From Cynocephalus volans (taxonomy: Eukaryota; Chordata; Mammalia; Dermoptera; Cynocephalidae), in the NCBI RefSeq assembly GCF_027409185.1, contig NC_084474.1, positions 4,643,382 to 4,707,381 on the forward strand: a stretch of DNA of 64,000 nt. The letters run 5' to 3'. Positions 1-18,819 of this stretch are shown piece by piece. Position numbers and translations under genes: made by a program. The first letter of the stretch is position 1. The number at the start of each line of letters is the position of its first letter. The notes under the pieces were generated by a model that was not told the DNA's origin, did not search any database, and saw only the letters and a list, made by a program, of their open reading frames with translations.

Positions 1-571
1 TCATAGTAAGTTTTAATCTTTCTAAAAAGTCAGCTGAAGTGTTTTGTGCTGATTGAATTCTGTGAACGGCAAAGTAAGTTGTTGAAAGGAAAGTTGTTGA
101 ACGTATTGTTTTTCCTCCAGGAATTGGGAGGACAGTCTAACATTTGAAAGAGATAAATTTAATAAAAATTTCCAGAGTTATTTACTGTCCATCATAGATA
201 TTTTAGAAATACTAAGTATAAGATTCGGGTTTTCATTGAAGAAATGTTTTTCTATTAAAAAATAAAGTATTGAGGAACCTTACTCTATTAGAAAACCCAT
301 GAAGGCAAAACATTTTTGATGTTACAATATATATATACCTTTTAAAGATGAAGTAGCTAACTCTTTGATTTAATGAATCATATAAATACACATGATATTT
401 GTTTTAGGATAATGGTGAAAAACAGTGGTTTCTAAAAGTATGTTTCATTTGATAAGATGAATTTTCTGTTAGAGGGGAAAAGTAGTTACTCAGAACATTA
501 ATAAAAAAGGGGAGGAGGATTTCTCCATAGATAATCAGAAAATTCATGTTAAGAATGTTTTCTTGTCATAA

Positions 572-8026
<7,455 letters not shown>

Positions 8027-8154
8027 GGCCTATCCTTCCTTGCAAGCACGGCCCAGTAGGAGTCTTAATTTATTTCTTAACCTTTGCTATGTAAGGGTTT
8101 TTGGTGTTTTTAAATGATTTTTTTCTTCGTCATGCTTTAGCTTGCATTGTAGTC

Positions 8155-8160
8155 AATAAA
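8155..8160 (+). promoter_or_regulatory. POLB: POLB polyadenylation signal AATAAA
   Basis: An exact AATAAA lies 129 nt after the POLB stop codon and is followed by a TG/T-rich stretch. This implies a short 3' UTR, about 8027-8180. Confidence 0.8.
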
Positions 8161-8189
8161 ACCTCATGTACTATTATTGGATGATGTTC

Positions 8190-9440
8190 TTATTTTCTTA
8201 GAAAGTATGTTTAGTTTAAATTTACGTATTATGTTCATGATCACACTTCACTATGCGTTTAGTAGAAATAAGAGATGAGGTGATAGCAAATCTTTGATGG
8301 GAATTTTTATTTTCTCATTTTCTGCCTTGTGCTATAAACCATATTACCCACCTACCTTTCCTCTTATTTACAGATTACAAATTTGTCAATTAAGGTACAC
8401 TCAGAGGCCTCTGGGAGATGGTTCAATATTTTTTAGAAACTAGGGAACTATATAAATTTAATTTTTTTCTTTGGCTCATATTCAATTTTGTAATATATAC
8501 TTACAACTTATATAGAAGAACAAGTGTATGGTTTATCTCTTAAATGAAATTGGTAGCACTGGGTTGTAATCCTTTAGAAAGAGCCTCCTTATGCAAAACC
8601 ACTTTTAATATGCACAAAATATGGCCTCTTAAACTTCAGTCACAAACTTCATTATTTGCCTTAGTTTTCCTCCAAGGTAGTTTTGAAGTAAAAATGACCA
8701 AAATATATAAATAAGAACACTCCTTGAAAGCCATAGCTTTCAAATATAAAAATTATATAAATATAAAATGTAAAAATTATGAAATGGTAAGTAAAGCTAT
8801 TGAAAACAAAATATGTGAAAGTGCTTTGTAACTGGCAGAGGACTATACAAACATAAAATATTATTACCTTTTGAATCATTTATTAACCAAATTATTTTGC
8901 AGAGAAATGCATTTCTCTTCCAAAAAATGGAAGAAAATAAACAATAGGATTTTTAAAGGAAAAATATAGTATTTGCTGTGATAATTTCTCCTGGTAAGAT
9001 TCAAGAATTCATTTACTTTTAACTTCAGATACTACCACTTTTTTTCCGCTAAGATGCTGTCAGGTACCAGCCCTTCACCAGAAATTAAAGATTTGTTTGG
9101 ATATGGATACATTATTTAGCTTGGCTGCAGTAATCAATGTAGTATATGTATATCAAGACGTCAAACGGTCCACCTTAAATATCTACGATTTCAACTTTTA
9201 GAAAAGATTTATTTGAACTGGGTCACTAGATAAGGATTAAATTTTTTGTAATACATCAGTTTTCTGGAGAAACAGACAAAAAACCAAAGCTGGTTTCCAT
9301 CATCACAAGGCAGCATCTAACAATTCTCTAGTTTTGGTCTATTTCTGTTGCCACAAGATTTGACTTTAAGAGATATTTGTAAGGAAGTATTTTAAAATTA
9401 GTAAATTTAAAGAGATTTGAGATTCTGCTTGAGTACAAGG
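8190..9440. other. POLB/DKK4 tail-to-tail intergenic spacer
   Basis: A/T-rich DNA between the converging 3' ends. No gene or clear repeat was recognised here. Confidence 0.6.
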
Positions 9441-9447
9441 AGGATTC

Positions 9448-9453
9448 TTTATT
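9448..9453 (-). promoter_or_regulatory. DKK4: DKK4 polyadenylation signal AATAAA
   Basis: AATAAA on the minus strand lies only 19 nt after the stop codon. The implied 3' UTR is about 40 nt, very short for a mammalian gene. Confidence 0.8.
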
Positions 9454-9472
9454 TTCAAATATTTACAGTTTT

Positions 9473-9723
9473 TTATGTTTTTTGGCACACTCTTAACCGT
9501 GTGTGTTGTTGATTGCCAGCTGCTTGACTTTGACATGACAGTCCAGGGCCACAGTCACAGCGCTGGAAGATTTCTGGGGCTTGAGCAGTGTCTTTATGCC
9601 CCCTCCTAGAGCAGACCTGTCCCTCCAGGAGGACTGGTTTACAAATTTTAGTCCAAAAATGACGAGCACAGCAAAGTCCAAGGCCACAGTCCAAAGTTCT
9701 AAGACAGCTTTCTCCCTCTTGTC
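9473..9723 (-). CDS. DKK4: DKK4 exon 4, second cysteine-rich domain and stop
   Basis: The exon follows attacag and encodes GQEGESC through LRVCQKT, then TAA at 9475-9473. It carries all ten cysteines of the colipase-like second domain. Confidence 0.96.
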
Positions 9724-10121
9724 CTGTAATGATATTAACACAGGCGTTAGTGGTTAATGGTAAAGTGGCAGGGTGGGGGGACAGGCATGAGGTCTAGGAC
9801 TGAGGGCCACGAAGTAGAAACAGAAATGGCACGCAAGTCTCTGAGAGCTAGGTCTGTGCTAAAAGTAATAATGCAATGGAAATTATTCTAGCCCTACCTA
9901 ACAGAACTTATTGCTTGTTTTATAAAGTTAAAACATTCATCAAAGAAAGATGGGCTTTCCAGTCTGGAGAAATGAAATAAGTATCATTCAGCATTGTTTT
10001 TTTAATAAATGGGATTTATTCTGATACAAAAAGAGACCACTACTTACAGAGGGGCCAGTAAACTTGAAGATAGACAAAAACGGCCAGTTCATCACTTTCA
10101 AATATTCTGGCTGTGTTTTGT

Positions 10122-10153
<32 letters not shown>

Positions 10154-12497
10154 CTTTATCTTAGTGATTTTGTATTTTGTACAAGCTGAAAAGTTAATGC
10201 ATCTACTTCTACCTCTATTTTGTATCGTGAGGATCTAGAAAGAGAAACTGCCATTTGTTAAACTGTAGGCTGCAGAAATGTGTGTGTGTGTAAAACTGAA
10301 TTAAACAATTAAAGGCTTTCTTGCTAACCAGTCTGTTATGATAGCTATTCCCCTGTCCTCCTATCTCACTGAGTACCTACATGGTCTCCACAGCCTCTGC
10401 TGGAAAGAGACTGCAGTAGGACGTGCTCCCTGTGTCTGTGCCGGGCGGAGAGGAATAAAGTCCGTTTCAGCCTCTCCTTAAGAGGCCAGGAGGAGAAATG
10501 GTTTTCTTAAATAAAATGTTCTCAGAATGCTGCTCTTACCGTTACTGCCTTGTGATTTCTTAATACTTAGCTTCCTCTTGGGTTTGTTCTCCTGAATTGG
10601 ATGCTCAGTTGTCCCCTTCTTGTCTGTGCCATCATGGTCTTTGATCTGTCTGTCTATTATTGGGGTTGCATCTTCCATCATAGTACAAACATCTGAGGGA
10701 CAACCAGGTGTGACTAGAGTTACTAACTACAAGGATTAGAACGACAGAGCAGACATGCTAATTATTGTACCGTTACACACTTTGGCAGCACTTCTGCCTT
10801 CAGTTTATATATAACTTTCTAGATTTCTGGGACATGCACTAAATGTTTACATGCTCACACATGGCAAAGAAGATAAGTAATTAATGGAATCCAAGTGTTA
10901 AACGGAAGAATCTGAGCGATTCCAACTTGAATCTTTCCTTTAAAATCATTACCTTCAAGTCATTGTCAAGAATTACTGCCAGCAAAAACATTATTTTTCT
11001 TAATCAAGAAAAAGCAGCTGCATAAATTTACTTCAAGCATGAATCCAGGAAATCGTTACAGTGCCTATCTTGGAACATTCTAGTTTATGAGATTCAGTGG
11101 AGCAGTCCTGCAAAACTTGATGGTCACTCACCGTTCATGCAGAGCATTCCTGGGCAGCACATGGCCTTACGCTGGCATCTCCTCCGGAACCCATGACACG
11201 TGGCACAGAATGGCTTCTCATTGCGGGGCTTGAGGCAGAATGTTCTGGTACTGCAGTTCCTGTCAGATAAGCACTGTGAACCCTGTGAAGGGAAACTGTT
11301 GTCACAAGGCTTAGGAGTCCAACAAGGTGGAAAAAGACTTCTCCCTCAACGTGGGAGGTGGAGGAAGCCAAATCATGGCAGCACTTTTGAGTGCGGTGGC
11401 AAACCTCAGGCTGCACCTTAGTTTTCCGGTGGAATTGGTTTCCTCTCACAAAGGGGAGATCAAACTACCTGGGAGAACACCCAGGCGCTGCAAAGGTTCT
11501 GCGTTTGAAAAACTGTCTTACTTTTAAAACTCAGAGTTTAATTTTCTCATGCTGTTTGTGAAAATAGGAGAAAATGTTTTCCTATGTATGTCTTTCAGAT
11601 GATTACGAGATTTTCAATATATACTAACTCTGGAAGTTTATTAAATGTGAGGCTGGTGTTTGTGGCATTCCTATTTGATTTTTTACCCTGGTGAATCACC
11701 GCAATCACCTCCAGGAGCCCTACCCATGTGAACCCCCCTTTGATTTTTAAGGATGCCTCATTCACACAGAAAAAGATGCCAAAGGTCAAGTTCTCTCATC
11801 CACAGTAGATGCTTTTTCATATTTCTATAAATGTATATTTTACATATATGTATGTTATATATAGAATATACAATATGTAATGTATATAATAATATACATA
11901 TATTAAAAATGATCCCTAAAACAATTCTGTGACATGCACTGGTGACAATGACAATCGCCATGGCATTGTGAGTTTAAATCTTAACTCCCATGTTTACTGA
12001 CTGTGTGCCCTTGGTTAAATTCCTCAACATCTCTGAGTCATTTTCTTCACCTATAATTAGAAGGTGTGATACCTACCTTAAGTTGTAAGAAAAATTAAGT
12101 CAGATACATATACAGGGCTTGGCACATTGTAGAGCGTTCTAAATGTTAGTCTCTGCCTTACAAGCAAATTTCTATCTGGATGTCCTGAAAAGCCACTTTG
12201 CCAGTTTAATGTTAATGATAAGGCAATTGATCCTACCAGGTGCCTTCCCAAAGCCTAAATCAATTCAGCTTACCTTCTCCATGCGACATTTCTCACAGTC
12301 ACGTGAACTTGACCCTGAATACAGCCCCACCCACGCGTTCACGGCGGCCCCGCCCCCGCGCGCTGCACCTGGCGAGCCCCGTGCACGTGGGCCGGGCTCC
12401 CGACGGTGTTGACGTCCAGGACCGGCGCGCCCAGCGGACCGCAGAGCCCGCAGAGCCCGCAGAGCAAGCAGAGCCCCCGCAGCACCGCCGCGCCCAT
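9473..12497 (-). CDS. DKK4: Dickkopf-related protein 4, secreted Wnt antagonist (complete)
   Basis: Four minus-strand exons (12497-12369, 11282-11132, 10692-10540, 9723-9473) join in frame to 227 residues plus TAA; human has 224 as I recall. Residues 1 to about 24 form a hydrophobic signal peptide. Residues 47-96 are the first cysteine-rich domain with ten Cys, including CCPG. The linker is basic (KPKRK). Residues 151-224 are the second ten-Cys domain, with [12 protein letters not shown] and CDCGPG, which in the family binds LRP5/6. Dickkopf proteins block canonical Wnt signalling outside the cell. All 20 domain cysteines are present. Oddities are a repeat-expanded signal peptide, which accounts for the extra length, and a C-terminus ending QKT where I recall QKIEKL in human. 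The gene converges with POLB and diverges from VDAC3. Confidence 0.96.
10127..10152. repeat. Poly(A) tract
   Basis: About 26 A in DKK4 intron 3. Confidence 0.9.
10540..10692 (-). CDS. DKK4: DKK4 exon 3, inter-domain linker
   Basis: The 153-nt exon lies between ccctcag and gtaaga. It encodes DVC (the last cysteine of domain 1) and a hydrophilic linker with MEDATPI and NKPKRK. The linker is less conserved than the domains. Confidence 0.94.
11132..11282 (-). CDS. DKK4: DKK4 exon 2, first cysteine-rich domain
   Basis: The 151-nt exon lies between cttcacag and gtgagt. It encodes [10 protein letters not shown] to PGMLCMN, covering nine of the ten cysteines of domain 1. Confidence 0.95.
11966..12150 (+). 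repeat. MIR element
   Basis: Core like actgtgtgcccttggttaaa with the MIR tail pattern (catctctgagtcattttctt). It lies in DKK4 intron 1. Confidence 0.7.
12369..12497 (-). CDS. DKK4: DKK4 exon 1, start codon and signal peptide
   Basis: The ATG at 12497-12495 opens MGAAVLRGL, matching the family start. Codons 1-43 end in GARQ before the donor gtgcag, phase 0. The region is GC-rich and contains a 9-bp tandem repeat that encodes LCG units. Confidence 0.93.
12442..12477 (-). repeat. 9-bp tandem repeat in the DKK4 signal-peptide codons
   Basis: Four 9-bp units follow each other (plus strand cagagcccg, cagagcccg, cagagcaag, cagagcccc). The repeat is in frame and encodes LCG-type triplets in the hydrophobic core. 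Confidence 0.9.
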
Positions 12498-12575
12498 GCT
12501 GCAGGCGGAGCGTGGCCAGCCGTCCGCGCCGCTTTGAGTCTGAGCGACGTCTGACGGCAGGTGCCTTCTGGAACG

Positions 12576-12582
12576 CTTTATA
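12576..12582 (-). promoter_or_regulatory. DKK4: DKK4 TATA box
   Basis: TATAAAG on the minus strand is about 80 bp upstream of the DKK4 ATG. That would place the transcription start near 12545-12550, with a 5' UTR of about 50 nt. The start site itself is inferred. Confidence 0.65.
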
Positions 12583-12745
12583 GCAAGGGCTGCCCCTCTC
12601 TCTCGGTTTCCTTCCTTCCTCCCCCCGGCAGGCTTCAACAGATCCCTCCAACTCTGTTTGATCAATAGTTCAAAACGGGGCTCAATGGAAGAAGAGAAGA
12701 GGCAGGATACTCCTCCAGGGCTTGGATGCCTCTCAATTATCACAT

Positions 12746-12763
12746 ATCAAAGTTAGTTCAAAG
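12746..12763. promoter_or_regulatory. Pair of TCF/LEF-type sites upstream of DKK4
   Basis: ATCAAAG (12746-12752) and TTCAAAG (12757-12763) both fit the WWCAAAG core. They are four bases apart and about 165-185 bp upstream of the TATA box. DKK4 is a known beta-catenin/TCF target, so feedback control fits. A weaker CTTTGA match lies at 12533-12538. Confidence 0.5.
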
Positions 12764-13661
12764 GGCCAGCCGAGCAGCAGGATGTCGGTACCAAAGGCGA
12801 CCTACCACAATCACCTGCCTCTCTTACCTTCAGAAACCCTCTGGGGTTGGGGAGAGTCTGTTCTAAGATCTGTTTCCACAGTGAATTATGCCCAAACAAA
12901 GAATGAATCACACTGGCCAATATGCATGCCAAAAACCAATGAGCCACAAAATATACTGAGAAGCTTTAAAGTGTGCTTCGGATAGTGAAGGCAGGTAGAA
13001 CAGAGAGAAAATGCCTTCCCACTAGCTCTGGCATCCAGCTGTAAAAATCCCAATAGCTTAAAAGTCGTGAACATGATAGCACCTGTTCTGACGAATTATC
13101 AATTGGGAAATTACTGTCCTTATAAATGAAAATGAACTGTTTGAAGTGGGAGTTATTTAATTAGGAAAATAAGGGGATTTATAAAAATCCAATTTTTCTT
13201 TTGATGATGGGGACAACCACAGAAAGCCTATTTTATATAGATTTATACAGTTTAGGAGGAAGTTTGGATCCACTTTATGATCACTGCATTTCACTCATAT
13301 TGCATTATGTTCCATTGACTTGAGCAGAATAGGTGTCAAGCCTCCAGCTGATTTCAGATGGACTTTCATGGATTTCCAATTTTCCTAACTGAATTTTTAA
13401 AAACTTTCTGCTTCATCCCTTTTTTGTCAGATTTTTTTTTTTTTCTAGCCAGACTGTTAGAGAACTCAAGTAATGTAGACATGTGCTTATCACTGCCTTA
13501 AGTACATTATGGGTAGAACAATCTAGATCTAGGTTGAAAAAGTTCCTTTTTTCTCTCTTCATTGCTTTTATTCTCAGTGTAGATGCATCCCCGTACCTCA
13601 AGTGTGAGATACTGTTTAAAATTTGAAAATTCATCTTTTCAATGCCATAAATGACAATCTT

Positions 13662-13785
13662 GGGGCCTGGCCAGTTAGCTTACTTGGTTAGAGCATGGTG
13701 CTGATGACACCAAGGTCAAGGGTTCGTTTGGACCCCCATACCAGCCAGCCACCAAAAAACCCACAATAAAACAAAACAAAAAAAC
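13662..13785 (+). mobile_element. tRNA-derived SINE monomer
   Basis: Head ggggcctggccagttagctt, then gttagagcatggtgctgatg and an A-rich tail. Diverged; flanking duplication unclear. Confidence 0.8.
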
Positions 13786-14429
13786 CCTGATGATCTTCTT
13801 ATCACTGGATCTTCCCCCAGAACAACCTAACATCAGTTAGGACATTCCGTGGGAATGCATCTGGACATTCCGTGGGACAAAAGCAGTCTGTTTGTTGACA
13901 TGCGCAGGGTCGTTCAGAAGCTGGTGTGGGTGGCCTGGGTTTTCCACTACTCGGCTCTCTTCCTGGTGTTGCTTGTCTACTATCCACATGGTGCAACGAA
14001 GTTACTTTTTAAAGTGCCATTTCTTATCGCTTAAACTGACAACATCCAACACCCTTTGATAGTATGATAAGACTGGGGACTAGAGGTGTTACAGAATTTA
14101 TTTTGAGTTGGACAGTTATGACCAGTAATAAAGGAGAGAGCCTCAGGGTTCCCTCTCTGCTGGGTTTCTCTGCTTCCTGTTGCCTCAGTGTAGAGAATTC
14201 CAGGGAACCAGATGGCTTGGGCAACAGACACAGACCAGAGAACTGATGCGGAAACCCTTTAGCACAGTACAAACACTCATCGAGGGCTTAGTATGAAGCA
14301 GAACCTGTGCTCAGATGTTGGTGATAAAATAGAAAACACTGAGGATCTAGAGTCCAGACAAAAGATGCCAATGGATAGCTGACCTCAATATGACAAGCAC
14401 TAAAATAAAGGTGAATTGGCAGGGCTGGA

Positions 14430-14800
14430 GGACTTTTAAAGGTATAAATACAGAGGAGGGCATGATTTAGACCTTCGGGAGAAATAGAGAAATGTGTTTA
14501 CAAAGGAGGTAATATTTGAGCTGGGTTTTGTGGGATAAGTAGAAGTTTCCTAGGTTGAGAAGCAGAGGGTGGTCTCACCCCTCAGAGGGTAAAGCATGTG
14601 CAGCGCAGGGAGGTGCGTCTAAGTCCAAGGGAGAGATTCTGTGCGGCTGGAGTAGTGGGTGGAGAGAGGAGGCGAGGCTAAACTGTAAGGAACCTGATAC
14701 ACAATGCTAAGAAAACTGAATTTTATTCTCCATGCATCGGAAGGTCACTGGAGGTATTTGAGCTTGAACATGGCATGATCTAATTTGCTTTTTAGGAAGA
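14430..14800 (+). repeat. Unnamed old interspersed repeat
   Basis: Contains ggaacctgatacacaatgct and gaaggtcactggaggtattt, of a kind common in mammalian genomes. I cannot name the family. Confidence 0.4.
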
Positions 14801-15339
14801 CAGTGCTGTGTGAAGCCAGGGTTGCAGGGGGTGAGAGGGAACACTGGAGTCACTCAGGACTCAGTTGCGATTGTCCTGATGGTGAAGAGGGCCAGGCTGA
14901 GGCAGCGACATAGAGACAGTGACAACCAAGTAGAGGATTCCACATTATTTGATGGGGGTGAGGGTGTGTGAGATGGAGGAGCTGACGCTCATGATGTGGC
15001 ACACTGGGTGTACGGTGATGGCACTTGAGTGGGAACTCAGGATGGAAAGCAGGCTGGGGGAGGCAGGACAACAGTCTGCCATGAGAAAAGCTATTCAAAG
15101 AACCAAGTATTTGCTGGAGAGCTAGAATCGAGACATAAGATTATCCACCATGTCTTCCATGAATGACACTGTCCAATTTGCCTCCCAGAGACAACAGACA
15201 GGAGCCAGTGCAGCCCCCAGACACCAGAGTGACAGGAGGTGCAGACTCCTCCCTGTCTGCGTCTCTCTCAGCACTGAAGGAGCACAGGCTTTGGGGCCAG
15301 GCTTGCTCCCCCTCCCCTGTGCACCCACCTGCCTGTCGT

Positions 15340-15490
15340 GGTGCTTGCTAAACTCTGCTGTAATTGTCCTACTTATTTGTCTCTCCAACTAGACAGTACA
15401 CTCCGTGAGGGCAGGGCTGCAGTAGTCCATCTTTGTATCCTCATGCTTTGAGTGCCTGGCACACAATAAAAGCTTCTCGTGTTTTTTATG
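15340..15490 (+). repeat. L2 3' end
   Basis: ctagacagtacactccgtga, gggcagggctgcag and agtgcctggcacacaataaa are typical L2 tail blocks. Confidence 0.65.
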
Positions 15491-15524
15491 TGATGGATGA
15501 ATGCACGAAGAAATGGATTTATAG

Positions 15525-15690
15525 TAACTCAGTAATCCTGGGCAAGTTAGTTCACCTTTCTAGGCTGCAATCTCTTCAACTGTAAAACTGGTTCTACCTA
15601 CCCCACAATGACAACATTTTGAGGGTTCAATATGTAAATACATGTATAGGACCCGCTAGAATAACGGGCAGTCATAAAGAACTAAACAGA
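15525..15690 (+). repeat. MIR element
   Basis: gggcaagttagttcaccttt and caatctcttcaactgtaaaa are the MIR core. Confidence 0.7.
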
Positions 15691-18600
15691 CGTCTGTCGT
15701 CCATTTTCCAGGACAGAACTTTCCATCATCACTTAAACTAGTACCTAGCTTCTTGCGTGGCCCTACCGTGACAGGCTGTCAATAGATGTTTGTTCAATAC
15801 AATTCATCAAGGTAAAATCTCCCCTCACCTGAGGCCTCATTTTGCAGTAACACTATTTCTATATCTCTAAAAAGCCAGAGCAACTTTGAGGAAAGCAGGT
15901 ATGTGAAGTATGCCATGGAAAATGACTTTTGGTATATTTTCAAATCTGCCAAGGCTGCTTGCCCATTAATAATCACAGTGTTCCTCAGCTAGGATGCTGG
16001 TAACCAAAATTAGGTGCACCATGGCAGCATCTACCGTCATAAGCTGGCATCTCAAGGACTTGGGGATTCCAAAACAGTGGGGCAGTGGGAAGACGATGGC
16101 AGGGAGAGGAAAGCATTCGCCAAAGTTCACGACACAGACTGCAGCAGCAAGTTTTGAAAAGACACTGCAATGCAATTCCCTCAGCTGCAGAACAAAGGAA
16201 GAAGCCCTCCCGTGCGATTTTGGCAGAGATGTTGCCATTTCAATGCCCCTGGCAAGCATTATGGGTTAACTGAAAATCTTAAGCTGATCCTCTTAATTTT
16301 GTAGCGAGCACCTGGGCCAAAGGAACATTAAATTGAGCAATATGGATTAGGCTTAGAGGAAATGAAAATTCCCGGAAGAAAATTTCTAAAGGTCCCAGTT
16401 TCAGCTTTGTAGGCCTGATTCCCCCGTGGGTGATTCACACTGCAGGTAAAAATTTGGATGTGCGTTTGAGAGCTGACACCTGTATCCTCCCGAGTACAGC
16501 TGCTGTGGTTCAAGTCAAAGACAGGGTGTCGCAACTGATGATTTATACTCACTCAGGAATGAAAATTTTTATTTGTTATTGCTCCTGGGTCAAAACCAGT
16601 TTGATTTCCATAAATTTTACTTTTCTTAAGTGAAAATCAAAGTAAGTGAAACAAGCAGGTTCTTTGGCAGAATCTCACAGGAAACATTCAAAAAAATAAA
16701 AGATGAGAAGGGGCACATTGAAGGGAGCAGAAAAGACTTCAGGGTTGATGTAAGTGTGACCGCTTGGTCAGCTGCGGTCAGAAGGTCAAGCGGACCACTC
16801 ATGACGTCTGGGCCGCAGTGCTGTCAGGTGTCTGCAGCTGAGCAGCATGGGCTGGGAACCAGGGCAACTGATGTGGACTGGTGTCAACACTGCTCTGACT
16901 CTGATGGAGCTCTACCTAGTCTCTCCACTGACTGCGTGGCCTTGGGTGGGTCATGTCACCTCTCAGCCTCATTCTGCATGATCTTGGGGGGCTCCTAGAG
17001 ACCAGTTTTCTGGAAGCTCAGGATGGATCTGCCCTGGCCCCATGCTTTGCAGACCATGTCCTGCGTGCATGGTGTGACTTCGCAGTGGCACTGTGTGCTG
17101 GCACTGGGACCTCCCTTTTCTAGTGCGATCGCCTTGGCCTCCTCCTGACTCCACACCAGCTGGCACAGCACCAGGCTCCTGGAACTTCTCTCCTCAAGAA
17201 GAGGTTCTGCCATCTTTCAGTTTGGAACCTGCCATCTGTGACTTCATCCATCCTAAATGCCTTGCTCTTCCTACCCTGCTCCTGGCAACTTCCCTCTTGC
17301 TCCTCTATGCCATGCCATCACTACATGCCAAGGTTGCACAAACACCGGGTGACAGCAGATGCAGGGGCGAAGGAGAGAGAAGACCTGGCTGTGTCTTGGT
17401 ACATGTTAGTTGGAAGACATAGTGATGCTCTTGGTTTGGTCAGTGAAGGAGTCGGTGAGCTGAGGAGTCACAGGTGCACCTGCATGGGCTGGTGTCAACA
17501 CTGTGGCTGTGGGGTCCCTCCATCAGTGACTGTGTACCCTAACAGTGTTCTACAGATCACTACGTGACATTTTTTTCTTTTCGAATTATAATGTTTCCAG
17601 AGTAATTTATAGTTGACTTTTTAAGTCCCTTTCAGCCTTATGGTTCTATGAAATTTTTTCATATAAAGTAACAAACTGTAAATTTCACTTCATTCTCTTT
17701 ACTGACTACAATTCAAGAGGAAATACACTGTAGGAGGTGGACGGCCTCAGAAAGAGGACAGAAACCTGTACAACTGCATGGAGTCCCGGGGCCTGCCTTC
17801 CATTTCATTAAACTCTGTCTGCAAACCTTTATCTCCCATATTCTTTTACATTATTTGGGTCTTTCTCTTTTGCCTCATTTCTCTCCATTATCTTAATTTT
17901 TTTCTCTTCCCTTTGCATCCCCATAACTGACCCCGCATATTCTTTCTCTTTTCTTTTAATGCAAATGTGCTCTCAAATGTAATGATGTTCTGATTTTGAG
18001 CCTCAAGGGTGTGGGGTGAGGTCAGGTCTGCCTCTGCTGCCCTGTGGTGTCTGTCTGTGTTGAGGCAGTGGCCTCTTCCATGTAGGTTTGGGGTCTGAAG
18101 TGTCTCCAAGAAACCTAGTCAGGGCCATTCTGGGCTGTCTGGTAAGTGGGAGGCTGAAGGGTTGTGGAGGGAGGGCAAGGGATATAGACCGCACAGCAAC
18201 ACCGTCTATGACTTTGGAGGACAGAGAAATGGACATTACTGGGAGATCCATGTATTCCAGGAAGCCTGTTTCAGCGAAGGAGCAAGCAAAGAGGAATCCT
18301 ACATGCCTGTGGCCTCCTCCCCAGCAACAAAGCAGGTTCTGCCGTCTTTTGGTCTGGATCCTAATATACAGACCAAACTGGGTCTGATTCTTTTCCTCAA
18401 AAGTAAGGGATGAATCCCATTACATTAGGAAACTCCAAACCTGCCTGGAGTCCTAGTTCTGAAGAAGCAAAATTTTAATAATTAATGGCTACCCATGAGC
18501 TCTGCACACCTGAGCTCTGGAGTCTCCTGCTGGAGGAAAGAGGCTGTGTGCCTTGAATGTCCCTGTGGTACTCTCCAGAGGCCTACGTGGTTCTCATACC

Positions 18601-18819
18601 CCTCTCCGGTAGAGTCTCCACGGCCCTCCACTCCTCATCAGGGCAAGCCTTTGTTTCATTACTCTGTCCTCCTGGATGAGATCTTGTCTCCTCTGTTCCA
18701 GTCTCCTACCCAGCTGTGGTCCGAGCCTCCTCAGGACTTTGGCCAAGGAAAGCTATCTGTGGCAGAAGCCTCCCTCTGGGTGGGCCGTGTCAACCTGGAA
18801 AAAGATCCTGAGGCACTGA

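Larger units (their letters stand above)
12770..18800. other. DKK4/VDAC3 intergenic DNA, proximal part, no gene seen
   Basis: Apart from the listed SINE, MIR and L2 pieces, nothing is recognised. Open frames up to 122 codons have no family resemblance. Confidence 0.55.
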
